Assembly: GCA_041563675.1 (NCBI GenBank)
Contig: JBFGRM010000122.1
Location: forward strand, 1-7,453
Origin: JBFGRM01 sp041563675
Lineage (GTDB): Bacteria; Nitrospirota; Nitrospiria; Nitrospirales; Nitrospiraceae
Reading direction: 5' to 3'
DNA: 7,453 nucleotides
In this document: positions 1-6,236 of the stretch, one piece after another
Numbering within the stretch: the first letter of the stretch is position 1
Layout of the letters: every line of letters begins with the position of its first letter
Notes under the pieces: generated by a model
What the model was told of the DNA's origin: nothing
Database searches by the model: none
What the model saw: only the letters and a program-made list of their open reading frames with translations
Position numbers and translations under genes: made by a program

Positions 1-1
1 C

Positions 2-838
2 CTCCGCACGGCGATCACGGAGTGGAAGCCCCACATCGTGTTCAACCTCCTCGAGGAGTTTCACGGTATCGCCGAGTTCGACCAGCATGTGGTGGCTTTT
101 CTGGAGCTCATGCGGGTCAAGTACACGGGGTGCAACCCGCGGGGCCTCGTCATCGCCCGCGACAAGGCGCTGTCGAAGAAGCTGCTTGCCTACCACCGGA
201 TCCGGGTCCCCGCGTTCACGGTCTGTCATAGGGGCAAGAAGGTCAAGCGTCCGAAGAACCTTCAGTTTCCCCTCATTGTGAAATGCCTGACGGAAGAAGC
301 CTCGCTCGGGATCTCCCAGGCCTCCATCGTCGACACCGAGGAGAAGCTCGCGGAGCGCGTCGGCTTCATTCACAAGAGCATCGGCGCCGACGCCATCGTC
401 GAGCAATTCATCGAGGGCCGGGAGATCTACGTGGGAATCCTCGGCAACGAGCGGTTACAGGCCTTGCCGATCTGGGAGCTGACCTTCGAGAATCTCGCGC
501 CGGGCTCGCAGGCCATCGCGACGGCCCGCGTCAAGCACTCCCTGGAGTACCAGCGCAAGCACGGCATTTACCAGCAGCAGGCCGACGAGCTCCCCGCGCC
601 GCTGGCCAACCACATCATCAAGACGAGCCGGCGCATCTTTCGCCTCCTTGAGCTGGACGGCTACGCGCGCATCGACTACCGGTTGCGGCCGGACGGCGAG
701 CTGTATTTCCTGGAAGCCAACCCCAACCCCGAGATCGCGGAACAGGAGGAATTCGCCTCCGCCGCGGAGGAAGCCAACATCTCCTACCGGGACCTCATCC
801 AGCGCGTGCTCAACCTCGGACTCTCCCGCCGCCGCTGA
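2..838 (+). CDS. ATP-grasp ligase of the D-Ala-D-Ala ligase type (5' end outside window)
   Basis: The reading frame is open from base 2, so the gene begins upstream and the GTG at 38 is an internal Val codon, not the start. ATP-grasp enzymes join a carboxylate to an amine or thiol through an acylphosphate, using ATP and Mg. Counting from the codon at 38, residues 1-60 resemble the end of the N-terminal domain and the linker of D-Ala-D-Ala ligases (VFNLLEEF; YTGCNPRGLVIARDKALSKK). FPLIVKCLTEEASLGIS at 77-93 fits the ATP-binding strand and glycine-containing loop. VEQFIEGREIYVGILG at 121-136 is the hinge region. ARIDYRL at 210-216 and LEANPNPEI at 225-233 carry the metal-binding Asp, Glu and Asn. 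The family is clear but the substrate is not. D-alanine ligation is possible, but amino-acid or peptide ligases share this fold. It ends 43 bp before the transporter gene on the same strand, so co-transcription is possible. Confidence 0.88.
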   Translation, partial: LRTAITEWKPHIVFNLLEEFHGIAEFDQHVVAFLELMRVKYTGCNPRGLVIARDKALSKKLLAYHRIRVPAFTVCHRGKKVKRPKNLQFPLIVKCLTEEASLGISQASIVDTEEKLAERVGFIHKSIGADAIVEQFIEGREIYVGILGNERLQALPIWELTFENLAPGSQAIATARVKHSLEYQRKHGIYQQQADELPAPLANHIIKTSRRIFRLLELDGYARIDYRLRPDGELYFLEANPNPEIAEQEEFASAAEEANISYRDLIQRVLNLGLSRRR

Positions 839-842
839 AGAC

Positions 843-870
843 GTGAGGGGTGAGGCGTAAGGGGTCAGGC
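843..870 (+). repeat. Four tandem degenerate 7-bp repeats, consensus GTNAGGS
   Basis: Four back-to-back 7-bp units at 843-849, 850-856, 857-863 and 864-870 fit GTNAGGS (N = G, G, A, C; S alternates G, C, G, C). A fifth, decayed unit (GTGCCG) follows. The tract fills most of the gap between the ATP-grasp stop and the transporter start. The in-frame stop TAA of the next frame (858-860) lies in the third unit. Degenerate heptamer tracts of this kind are known from several bacterial groups, notably as short tandem repeats in cyanobacteria. No function is visible, though the purine-rich units could act as a weak ribosome binding region. Confidence 0.75.
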
Positions 871-881
871 GTGCCGTCCCC

Positions 882-3284
882 ATGCGATCAGCTATCGGTA
901 ATGCCCTCCGCGATCTGTTCGGGGTGTGGCGCGAGACGCGGCTCATCGTGCTCGTCGCCCAAACCGCCGCCATCTACGCCGCCGTCCTGATTCCGTTCAA
1001 GGTCGGCATTCCCCTCATCCCCGGCTTCGCGGAACTCCGGCCCGCCAACGCCCTACCGATCGTCGCCTCGCTCCTGTTCGGCCCGGCGGCGGCCTGGGGC
1101 GCCGGGCTCGGCAACCTGATCGGCGACTGCTTCGGCACGCTCAGCCCCGCCAGTCTCTTCGGGTTCGCGGGAAACTTTCTGTACGGCTATGTCCCCTACC
1201 TGCTCTGGGGCCGCCTCGGCCCGCTGTCGTCCGGCCGCGACCCCGTGCTGCGGTCCTGGCGGCAGTGGCTGGAGTTCGTCCTGGTCTGCGCGGTGGCCTC
1301 GATAGTCTGCGCCGCCGTGATCGGCTGGGGCGCCGATCTCTTGAAGCTGGTCCCGTTTTGGGTGTTGACCATCGCCATTTTCTTCAACAACCTCGTCATG
1401 GCCCTCCTGCTGGCCCCTCCGCTCCTCCTGTTTCTCGGCCCGCGCGTCAAACGGTGGGGGCTCCGGTATCAGGACATCCAAACAACAACGGGGCAAGAGG
1501 CTCGGGGCGAGGGGCTAGAGGAAGAACCCGGCGCCGCCGCGCTAACCAGTGACCCCCAGGCGCCTTTCGTCGACGTCCGCTCGGTGAGTTTTACCTATCA
1601 GGGCTCCGACGTGCCGGCGCTGCGCGACCTGTCGTTGAGCATCACGCGCGGGGAGTCGATGGCGCTGATGGGGAGGACCGGCGGGGGAAAAACGACGTTC
1701 TGCCATGCGCTGAACGGACTCATCCCGCAGAAGGTTCCCGGTCGCTGGGACGGCCGCATCCTGGTCGACGGGTACGACACCGCGCGACGACCCGTGTGGA
1801 ACCAGGCCAACACGGTCGGCGTGTTGTTTCAGGACTTCGAGACGCAATTGATCTCGACGAATCTGCTCATGGAGATGGCCTTCCCCCTGGAGCACGCCTC
1901 TGATTCAAAGGGTCTCTCCAGAGAACAGATGTGGGGGCGCATCCGTGACACATTGGCGCGCGTCGGGCTGTCCGGCATGGAGACCCGCGATCCCCTCACG
2001 CTGTCCGGCGGCCAGCGCCAGCGACTCGTCCTTGCGACGATTCTGGCGCGACGGCCCGACCTCCTCGTGCTCGACGAGCCGTTCACCGATCTCGATCCGG
2101 ACGGCAGGAGCACGCTCACGACCGTGCTCTGCGAGCTCCGAGGATCCGGCGCCACGCTGCTCACGGTGGAGCACGACCCCGAGGAGGTCGTCGCGGCCGA
2201 TCACCTGGCCATCCTCGACCAGGGATCCCTCGCCTGGAGCGGACGCCCGCGGGACCTGTTCGGCCAAGCGGGGGGGCGACGCCGCGCGCAGGAGCTCGGC
2301 ATCAGCTTCCTGCCGCTGGCGTCGTGCTTCGACGAGCTGGATCTTCCCGCGCTGCCGCTGACCGTGGAGGACGCCTGGGAGGCCTGTGACCGGCACGACC
2401 TGGAGCTCGCGCCCGACGCGCGCTCGGGCGGTGCGGCGCGGTCCCCGCTGACGCCCCGGACCGACGCACCTCCCGTGCTCGAGGTGGACCACGTCTCCTT
2501 CGGCTACGTTGGCAGCGAGCTGGCGATCCACGATGTCTCGCTCACCATCCGGGAGGGCGAGTTCGTCGCGATCATCGGACGGAACGGATCGGGAAAGAGC
2601 ACGCTCGCCAGCCTCCTGAAAGGCCTCCGCCTTCCGTCGCAGGGTCGTGTCCGCGTGCTGGGTGAGGAGACGGAGCGGCTCACCGCCGGCCGGCTCGCCG
2701 CCCTGGTCGGCTATGTGTTTCAAAACCCCGATCATCAGCTCTTCGCCGAGACGGTCGACACGGAGGTGTCGTTCGGGGTCCGCAACCTCGGGTATGACCG
2801 GGCGGCTTGCGACGAGCGGGTGACCGCCGCGCTCAAGGCGGTGGGCTTGGACGCTCCGGAGATCCGAGGGCTCGATCCGTTCTCCATGACCAAGGGCGAT
2901 CGGCAGCGCATCGCGGTCGCCTCCGTGCTCGCCGAGCGGCCGGGCATTCTCATCTTCGATGAGCCTTCAACCGGGCTGGACGGCCAGGAGACCCGGTGGA
3001 TGATGGAGATGATCCGGCGGCTGAACGAGCAGGGCCACACGATCGTGATGATCACGCACGCGATGTCCCTCGTCGCGGCCTACGCGAGACGCTGTGTGGT
3101 CTTGCGGGAAGGGCGCATCGACCTCGACGGTCCGACGCGCGACGTCTTCGCACGGCTCGTGCAGGACGACGCCGCGGCCAGCCTGGGCCTCCAGGCGCCG
3201 GCGATCACGCGCTTCTCCGCGCGTTGGGGGCAGACGCTGCTCACGGTCGAGGAAGTCAAACAGGCGCTGCGGAAACGGTCATGA
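882..3284 (+). CDS. ECF-type importer fusion: S component + two EcfA ATPase domains
   Basis: This 800-residue protein joins parts that are normally separate. Residues 1-190 are hydrophobic with about five or six membrane segments and look like an ECF substrate-specific (S) component (ELRPANALPIVASLLFGP at 51-68; GNLIGDCFG at 77-85). Its cargo cannot be named. Residues 228-460 are ATPase domain 1: Walker A GRTGGGKT 264-271, Q-loop Q317, signature LSGGQ 374-378, Walker B D398/E399, H431. Residues 531-755 are ATPase domain 2: Walker A GRNGSGKS 566-573, Q-loop FQNPDHQL 613-620 (typical of EcfA), Walker B D693/E694, H726. Its signature is non-canonical, SMTKGD at 668-673. ATG 882 is the first possible start after the in-frame TAA at 858. 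The stop overlaps the EcfT start (ATGA), implying coupled translation. With EcfT it would form a complete inner-membrane, ATP-driven vitamin, metal or metabolite importer. The S-domain assignment is less certain than the ATPase domains. Confidence 0.9.
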   Translation: MRSAIGNALRDLFGVWRETRLIVLVAQTAAIYAAVLIPFKVGIPLIPGFAELRPANALPIVASLLFGPAAAWGAGLGNLIGDCFGTLSPASLFGFAGNFLYGYVPYLLWGRLGPLSSGRDPVLRSWRQWLEFVLVCAVASIVCAAVIGWGADLLKLVPFWVLTIAIFFNNLVMALLLAPPLLLFLGPRVKRWGLRYQDIQTTTGQEARGEGLEEEPGAAALTSDPQAPFVDVRSVSFTYQGSDVPALRDLSLSITRGESMALMGRTGGGKTTFCHALNGLIPQKVPGRWDGRILVDGYDTARRPVWNQANTVGVLFQDFETQLISTNLLMEMAFPLEHASDSKGLSREQMWGRIRDTLARVGLSGMETRDPLTLSGGQRQRLVLATILARRPDLLVLDEPFTDLDPDGRSTLTTVLCELRGSGATLLTVEHDPEEVVAADHLAILDQGSLAWSGRPRDLFGQAGGRRRAQELGISFLPLASCFDELDLPALPLTVEDAWEACDRHDLELAPDARSGGAARSPLTPRTDAPPVLEVDHVSFGYVGSELAIHDVSLTIREGEFVAIIGRNGSGKSTLASLLKGLRLPSQGRVRVLGEETERLTAGRLAALVGYVFQNPDHQLFAETVDTEVSFGVRNLGYDRAACDERVTAALKAVGLDAPEIRGLDPFSMTKGDRQRIAVASVLAERPGILIFDEPSTGLDGQETRWMMEMIRRLNEQGHTIVMITHAMSLVAAYARRCVVLREGRIDLDGPTRDVFARLVQDDAAASLGLQAPAITRFSARWGQTLLTVEEVKQALRKRS
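1492..1526 (+). repeat. In-frame degenerate 7-bp tandem repeat in the S-ATPase linker
   Basis: Five consecutive 7-bp units (1492-1498, 1499-1505, 1506-1512, 1513-1519, 1520-1526) approximate GGCNAGR. The second (GGCTCGG) and fifth (GGAAGAA) are the most diverged. They encode part of the hydrophilic linker (residues about 204-215, QEARGEGLEEEP) between the membrane S domain and the first ATPase domain. Seven is not a multiple of three, so the units are read in shifting frames and the protein shows no clean repeat. The tract is similar in style to the heptamers at 843-870. Confidence 0.6.
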
Positions 3285-4072
3285 ATAAATATTTTCTCTA
3301 CGTGAGCCGCGAGACTTGGCTGCATCGGTTGGATCCCCGGACCAAGATCCTGGCCGTCCTCGGGCTGTTCATCATCGCCCTGGCGTTCTCCGATCCCCGC
3401 TATCTGATCGTCCCGACGCTCCTCGTGTTTCTCCTGCTCGCCGCCGCGCGCGCTCTCTCGAACGTGGCCAAGATTTGGGTCCTCCTGGTGCTGCTCCTTC
3501 TCTACTGTGTCGGGCTCTGGCCGTTCTTCGTGTCGGGAGCGGCTCCGTTCGTGACGATCGGGGGGTACACGGTCACGATGGCTGAGGGCTTCGGCATGGG
3601 GATGGGGCTGCGCGTCAACCTGATGCTGTTGAGCGGTCTGTTCCTGCTCTCCACGACGACGATCGAGGCCTTCATGCTGGCGCTGCAACGCCTGGGGTTA
3701 CCCGCTCCGGCCAGCTTTGCCCTGTCCCTCGCGTTTCGTTGGGTGCCGAGCCTGCTGGGATCTGCGGGCACGATCGTCCAGGCGCAACGCGCGCGCGGTC
3801 TGGACCTCGCCGCCGGCGGCCTCTTCACCCGCCTGCGTCGCTACCCGCCTCTCCTGGTCCCGCTTATCGGCCACCAGCTCCGGCAGACGAGGCTGCTCGC
3901 CATGGCGCTCGAATCGAAGGGCTTCGGGCCGGATGTCAGGCGCCATGGGCTCATCGAGCTCCGAATGCGGATGGCCGATTGGGCGGTCCTGCTCGGCATG
4001 GCCGCCGCCGTGGCCCTGTGCCTCTGGCTTCGCTGGAAGGGTTCCGGGTACATTAATGTAGGTTTTTCGTAA
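3281..4072 (+). CDS. ecfT: EcfT transmembrane coupling protein of an ECF transporter
   Basis: EcfT is the membrane scaffold that couples ATP hydrolysis in the EcfA ATPases to movement of the S component. The 263-residue product has the usual family length. It starts with a short N-terminus leading to LDPRTKIL at 17-24, a typical EcfT opening. Hydrophobic segments follow at about 23-37, 41-58, 64-84, 107-123 and 234-250. The cytoplasmic region holds the two coupling motifs that bind the ATPases: QRARGLDL at 169-176 (A-R-G) and ALESKGFGP at 209-217 (S-K-G in place of the second A-R-G, basic charge kept). The frame is open far upstream, but ATG 3281 is chosen because it overlaps the previous stop (ATGA) and gives the conserved N-terminus. 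There is no clear Shine-Dalgarno sequence, which fits translational coupling to the S-A-A fusion. The C-terminal tail GYINVGFS is encoded by a short AT-rich stretch. Confidence 0.92.
   Translation: MNKYFLYVSRETWLHRLDPRTKILAVLGLFIIALAFSDPRYLIVPTLLVFLLLAAARALSNVAKIWVLLVLLLLYCVGLWPFFVSGAAPFVTIGGYTVTMAEGFGMGMGLRVNLMLLSGLFLLSTTTIEAFMLALQRLGLPAPASFALSLAFRWVPSLLGSAGTIVQAQRARGLDLAAGGLFTRLRRYPPLLVPLIGHQLRQTRLLAMALESKGFGPDVRRHGLIELRMRMADWAVLLGMAAAVALCLWLRWKGSGYINVGFS
4049..4060. repeat. Perfect 12-bp AT-rich palindrome TACATTAATGTA
   Basis: This exact inverted repeat lies in the last codons of ecfT, in an otherwise GC-rich region, about 147 bp upstream of the soxC-like start. Dimeric transcription factors often bind such symmetrical sites, but no partner regulator is visible and a single copy could be chance. 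Confidence 0.4.
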
Positions 4073-4107
4073 CGAGCTTCCTCGACAATTCGCAATACCA
4101 CTCGCGG

Positions 4108-4169
4108 CCCCTTCTCCCCCTCACCCTAACACTCTCCCCCGCTGGGGGAGAGGGGAGGGAGAGGGGGGT
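4108..4169. terminator. GC-rich hairpin / dispersed inverted-repeat element after ecfT
   Basis: The core is a perfect 9-bp stem, CTCTCCCCC at 4132-4140 and GGGGGAGAG at 4144-4152, around the loop GCT. Flanking C/T-rich (4108-4131) and G/A-rich (4153-4169) arms extend the pairing imperfectly. It sits 36 bp after the ecfT stop and 38 bp before the soxC-like start. No U-run follows, so it is not a textbook intrinsic terminator, but it could stop or stabilise the upstream transcript. Its composition resembles extragenic palindromes, beginning roughly CCCCTCACCCTAAC, that are dispersed in many GC-rich genomes. It may therefore be one copy of a genome-wide repeat. Confidence 0.6.
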
Positions 4170-4193
4170 CGCCCTGAACGACTTTCCACGAAG

Positions 4194-4198
4194 AGGAG
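4194..4198 (+). promoter_or_regulatory. Ribosome binding site of the soxC-like gene
   Basis: AGGAG lies 8 bp before ATG 4207. This supports that start and the full Tat signal peptide. It lies outside the hairpin, so translation of this gene appears independent of ecfT. Confidence 0.75.
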
Positions 4199-4206
4199 CA
4201 GCAGCC

Positions 4207-5481
4207 ATGGGTGAGTCATTGGAGCAGACACGAGCCGTCAACGCGTCCAAACCGTCCGGCGTTGCCCGGGTCATCGCCCGCCGCGGCTTTCTCGCGGGCG
4301 TCGCCGCCTGGATCGGGCTCGTGGTCGCGCGGACATGGCTTCCGCCCACGGACGCGAAGGCCGGCGAGCCGATTACGGTGCCGGACGATCCGACACGCGT
4401 GCCGGGCGATCCGCCGACCCCATACGGGAAACGCTCGACGTTCGAGCGTGCGCAACGGGTGGCATCCGGACAAAAATCCTTGACTCCGCACCAGGACTTG
4501 CACGGCATCGTGACCCCGTCTGCGCTGCACTTCGAGCGACATCACAACGGCGTCCCCCGCATCGATCCCGCGCGGCACCGGCTGGTGATTCACGGATTGG
4601 TGGACCGGCCGATGATCTTCACCATGGAGGATTTGAAGCGCTTTCCCTCCGTGTCACGCTTGGCCTTCATCGAGTGCTCCGGCAACTCGGGGAAAGAATG
4701 GGCAGGGCCTCGCGGGAAGACTGCCCAAGACACCCACGGTCTCCTGAGCACCAGTGAATGGACCGGCGTGCCCCTGGCCACCGTCCTTGCCGAGGTGGGC
4801 GTCAAGCGGGAGGCGACCTGGATGCTGGCGGAGGGCAGCGACGCGGCGGCCCTGACCCGAAGCGTGCCGCTTCCTGAGGCCCTTGAGGATGCCCTCCTGT
4901 GCTATGCCCAGAACGGCGAAGCGCTTCGCCCCGAGCAGGGGTATCCGCTTCGACTGTTGCTCCCCGGCTGGGAGGGCAACATCTGCGTCAAATGGTTGCG
5001 ACGCCTCAAGCTCGGCGACGCTCCTTTTATGACACGCGAGGAGACTTCGAAGTATACGGACCTGATGCCGGACGGCACGGCGCGGCAATTTACTCTCGTG
5101 ATGGAGGCGAAGTCGCTGATCACCCACCCTTCCGGCGGGCATCGCATTCAGCCGGGCTTTGTCGAGATTCGTGGACTGGCCTGGAGCGGCCGAGGCCGCG
5201 TCACGCGGGTCGAGGTCAGCACGGATGGAGGACGGAGCTGGGCCCGCGCGTCCCTCGAGGGCCCGGTCCTCCCGAAATGCTGTACCCGCTTTCGGTTTCC
5301 CTGGCGCTGGAAGGGGCAGGAGACGGTGCTCCAGAGTCGCTGCACGGATGAGACCGGCTATGTGCAGCCGACACTGCAGTCGCTTGTGAGCGTCCGCGGC
5401 GTTCACGCCTACTACCATAACAACGCGATCCAGAGCTGGAAGGTCTCGTCCGGCGGCGAGGTGACCAATGTCCATGTGTAG
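4207..5481 (+). CDS. soxC: SoxC-like sulfite/sulfur dehydrogenase, molybdopterin subunit, Tat-exported
   Basis: This 424-residue protein belongs to the sulfite oxidase family, which uses a molybdenum-pyranopterin cofactor to oxidise sulfite or, in SoxCD, the sulfane sulfur bound to SoxY. The N-terminus is a Tat signal: twin arginine in ARRGFLAG at 24-31, a hydrophobic stretch to about 43, and a likely AKA cleavage site at 50-52. So it acts in the periplasm. FIECSGNSG at 154-162 holds the molybdenum-ligating Cys157. Pterin-domain blocks include GYPLRLLLPGWEGN at 245-258 and VKWLRRLKLG at 261-270. The C-terminal dimerisation domain has VEVSTDGGRSW at 335-345 and DETGYVQPT at 381-389. These blocks and the ending YYHNNAIQSWKV match SoxC better than SorA, from memory. 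Extra cysteines at 358, 359 and 379 are unusual to me. The stop overlaps the cytochrome gene by 14 bp, so the two are co-translated partners. The exact substrate (sulfite or protein-bound sulfur) is not decidable here. Confidence 0.9.
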   Translation: MGESLEQTRAVNASKPSGVARVIARRGFLAGVAAWIGLVVARTWLPPTDAKAGEPITVPDDPTRVPGDPPTPYGKRSTFERAQRVASGQKSLTPHQDLHGIVTPSALHFERHHNGVPRIDPARHRLVIHGLVDRPMIFTMEDLKRFPSVSRLAFIECSGNSGKEWAGPRGKTAQDTHGLLSTSEWTGVPLATVLAEVGVKREATWMLAEGSDAAALTRSVPLPEALEDALLCYAQNGEALRPEQGYPLRLLLPGWEGNICVKWLRRLKLGDAPFMTREETSKYTDLMPDGTARQFTLVMEAKSLITHPSGGHRIQPGFVEIRGLAWSGRGRVTRVEVSTDGGRSWARASLEGPVLPKCCTRFRFPWRWKGQETVLQSRCTDETGYVQPTLQSLVSVRGVHAYYHNNAIQSWKVSSGGEVTNVHV

Positions 5482-6046
5482 CACCACCCCCGTCCTACGC
5501 CTGGCCCTGGGCGTCGCCATTCTCCTCGCTATACTGTTTCACGGCTTCGAGACCGGACGGAGTGAAACGCCGTCTACGACCTACGGCTTCGGGCGGACCG
5601 CGACCGAGGGGGAGATCAAGGCGTGGGACATCGCCATTGCGCCCGACGGGGCCGGGCTGCCACCGGGTCACGGCACCGTGCAGAAGGGCCGGCAGATTTT
5701 CCTCAAAAAATGTGCGGCCTGTCACGGACCGACCGGGCGCGAAGGTCCCATGAACCGGTTGATGGATGGGCAGGGCACGCTGAAGACATCGAAGCCACTG
5801 AAGACCGTGGGCAGCTACTGGCCCTATGCGACGACGCTGTTCGATTACATTCATCGTGCGATGCCGTTCACCGCACCCCAGTCCCTCTCACCGGACGAGG
5901 TCTACAGCCTCGTCGCCTGGATTCTCTACCAGAACAAGATCATCCCCGAGGATGCGGTCATGGACGCGAAGACCCTGCCCAGGGTGCGGATGCCGAACAA
6001 GAACGGGTTCGTCCCGGATCCACGTCCGGACGTGCCGGCCCGGTGA
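5468..6046 (+). CDS. soxD: SoxD-like monohaem c-type cytochrome, electron acceptor of the SoxC-like enzyme
   Basis: This 192-residue periplasmic cytochrome should take electrons from the molybdenum subunit and pass them to the respiratory chain. An uncleaved-looking start is followed by a hydrophobic signal segment at about 9-25, with cleavage probably near residue 32. The single haem site is CAACH at 82-86, and Met132 in HRAMPF is the probable axial ligand. FGRTATEGEIKAWDIAI at 41-57, KTVGSYWPYATTLFDYIHRA at 112-131 and SLVAWILYQNKIIPED at 147-162 are characteristic of the N-terminal half of SoxD. Paracoccus-type SoxD is about twice as long and has a second haem domain. That half is absent here and the protein ends soon after PNKNGF. 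ATG 5468 has GAGG 6 bp upstream. The in-frame ATG at 5474 is an alternative with worse spacing. Overlap with the SoxC-like gene implies fixed stoichiometry. Confidence 0.9.
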   Translation: MSMCSTTPVLRLALGVAILLAILFHGFETGRSETPSTTYGFGRTATEGEIKAWDIAIAPDGAGLPPGHGTVQKGRQIFLKKCAACHGPTGREGPMNRLMDGQGTLKTSKPLKTVGSYWPYATTLFDYIHRAMPFTAPQSLSPDEVYSLVAWILYQNKIIPEDAVMDAKTLPRVRMPNKNGFVPDPRPDVPAR

Positions 6047-6236
6047 TTTGCGGGCCCGAGGTTCATCTGAACCAGGGTCTCTCCATGAGTCACGCTCGCG
6101 CGTTTGGTTGTAACGGCTGCGCCCTTCCCTCGACAAAGGTGCAGGGGCCGCGTGCTTCTTGCGCCCGGCGCCAGAGACGCGGGCCTCGGGCTACGAAACG
6201 CCCGAACACGCGGGTACCCAACAGGAGTCTCATCCC
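6047..6236. other. 190-bp gene gap without a supported gene
   Basis: This separates the cytochrome gene from the glucosidase gene and probably holds the end of one transcript and the promoter of the next. Small inverted repeats are visible: GGTTCA/TGAACC at 6060-6073 (6-bp stem, 2-bp spacer) and TCGGGC/GCCCGA at 6186-6205 (6-bp stem, 8-bp loop). Neither is followed by a T-run. I see no convincing -35/-10 pair. Confidence 0.5.
6223..6227 (+). promoter_or_regulatory. Ribosome binding site of the glucosidase gene
   Basis: AGGAG lies 9 bp upstream of ATG 6237 and fixes that ATG as the start of the last gene. The reading frame upstream of it shows no similarity to the family's N-terminus. Confidence 0.75.

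Noticed and set aside
1905..2735. Long open frame of 276 codons on the minus strand opposite the ATPase domains
   Set aside because: Shadow of the well-supported ABC ATPase coding sequence; its product has no recognisable motif.
2996..3280. Upstream extension of the ecfT frame by 95 codons
   Set aside because: The extension lies inside the ATPase domain 2 coding sequence, is low-complexity in amino-acid terms, and the family N-terminus begins at ATG 3281.
4073..4206. Sigma70-like promoter upstream of the soxC-like gene
   Set aside because: TCGACA at 4082 resembles a -35 box, but no acceptable -10 box follows at the right spacing.
6021..6034. Perfect 14-bp palindrome CACGTCCGGACGTG near the end of the cytochrome gene
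   Set aside because: Lies within coding sequence, has no loop or T-run for a terminator, and palindromes of this composition arise easily in GC-rich DNA.
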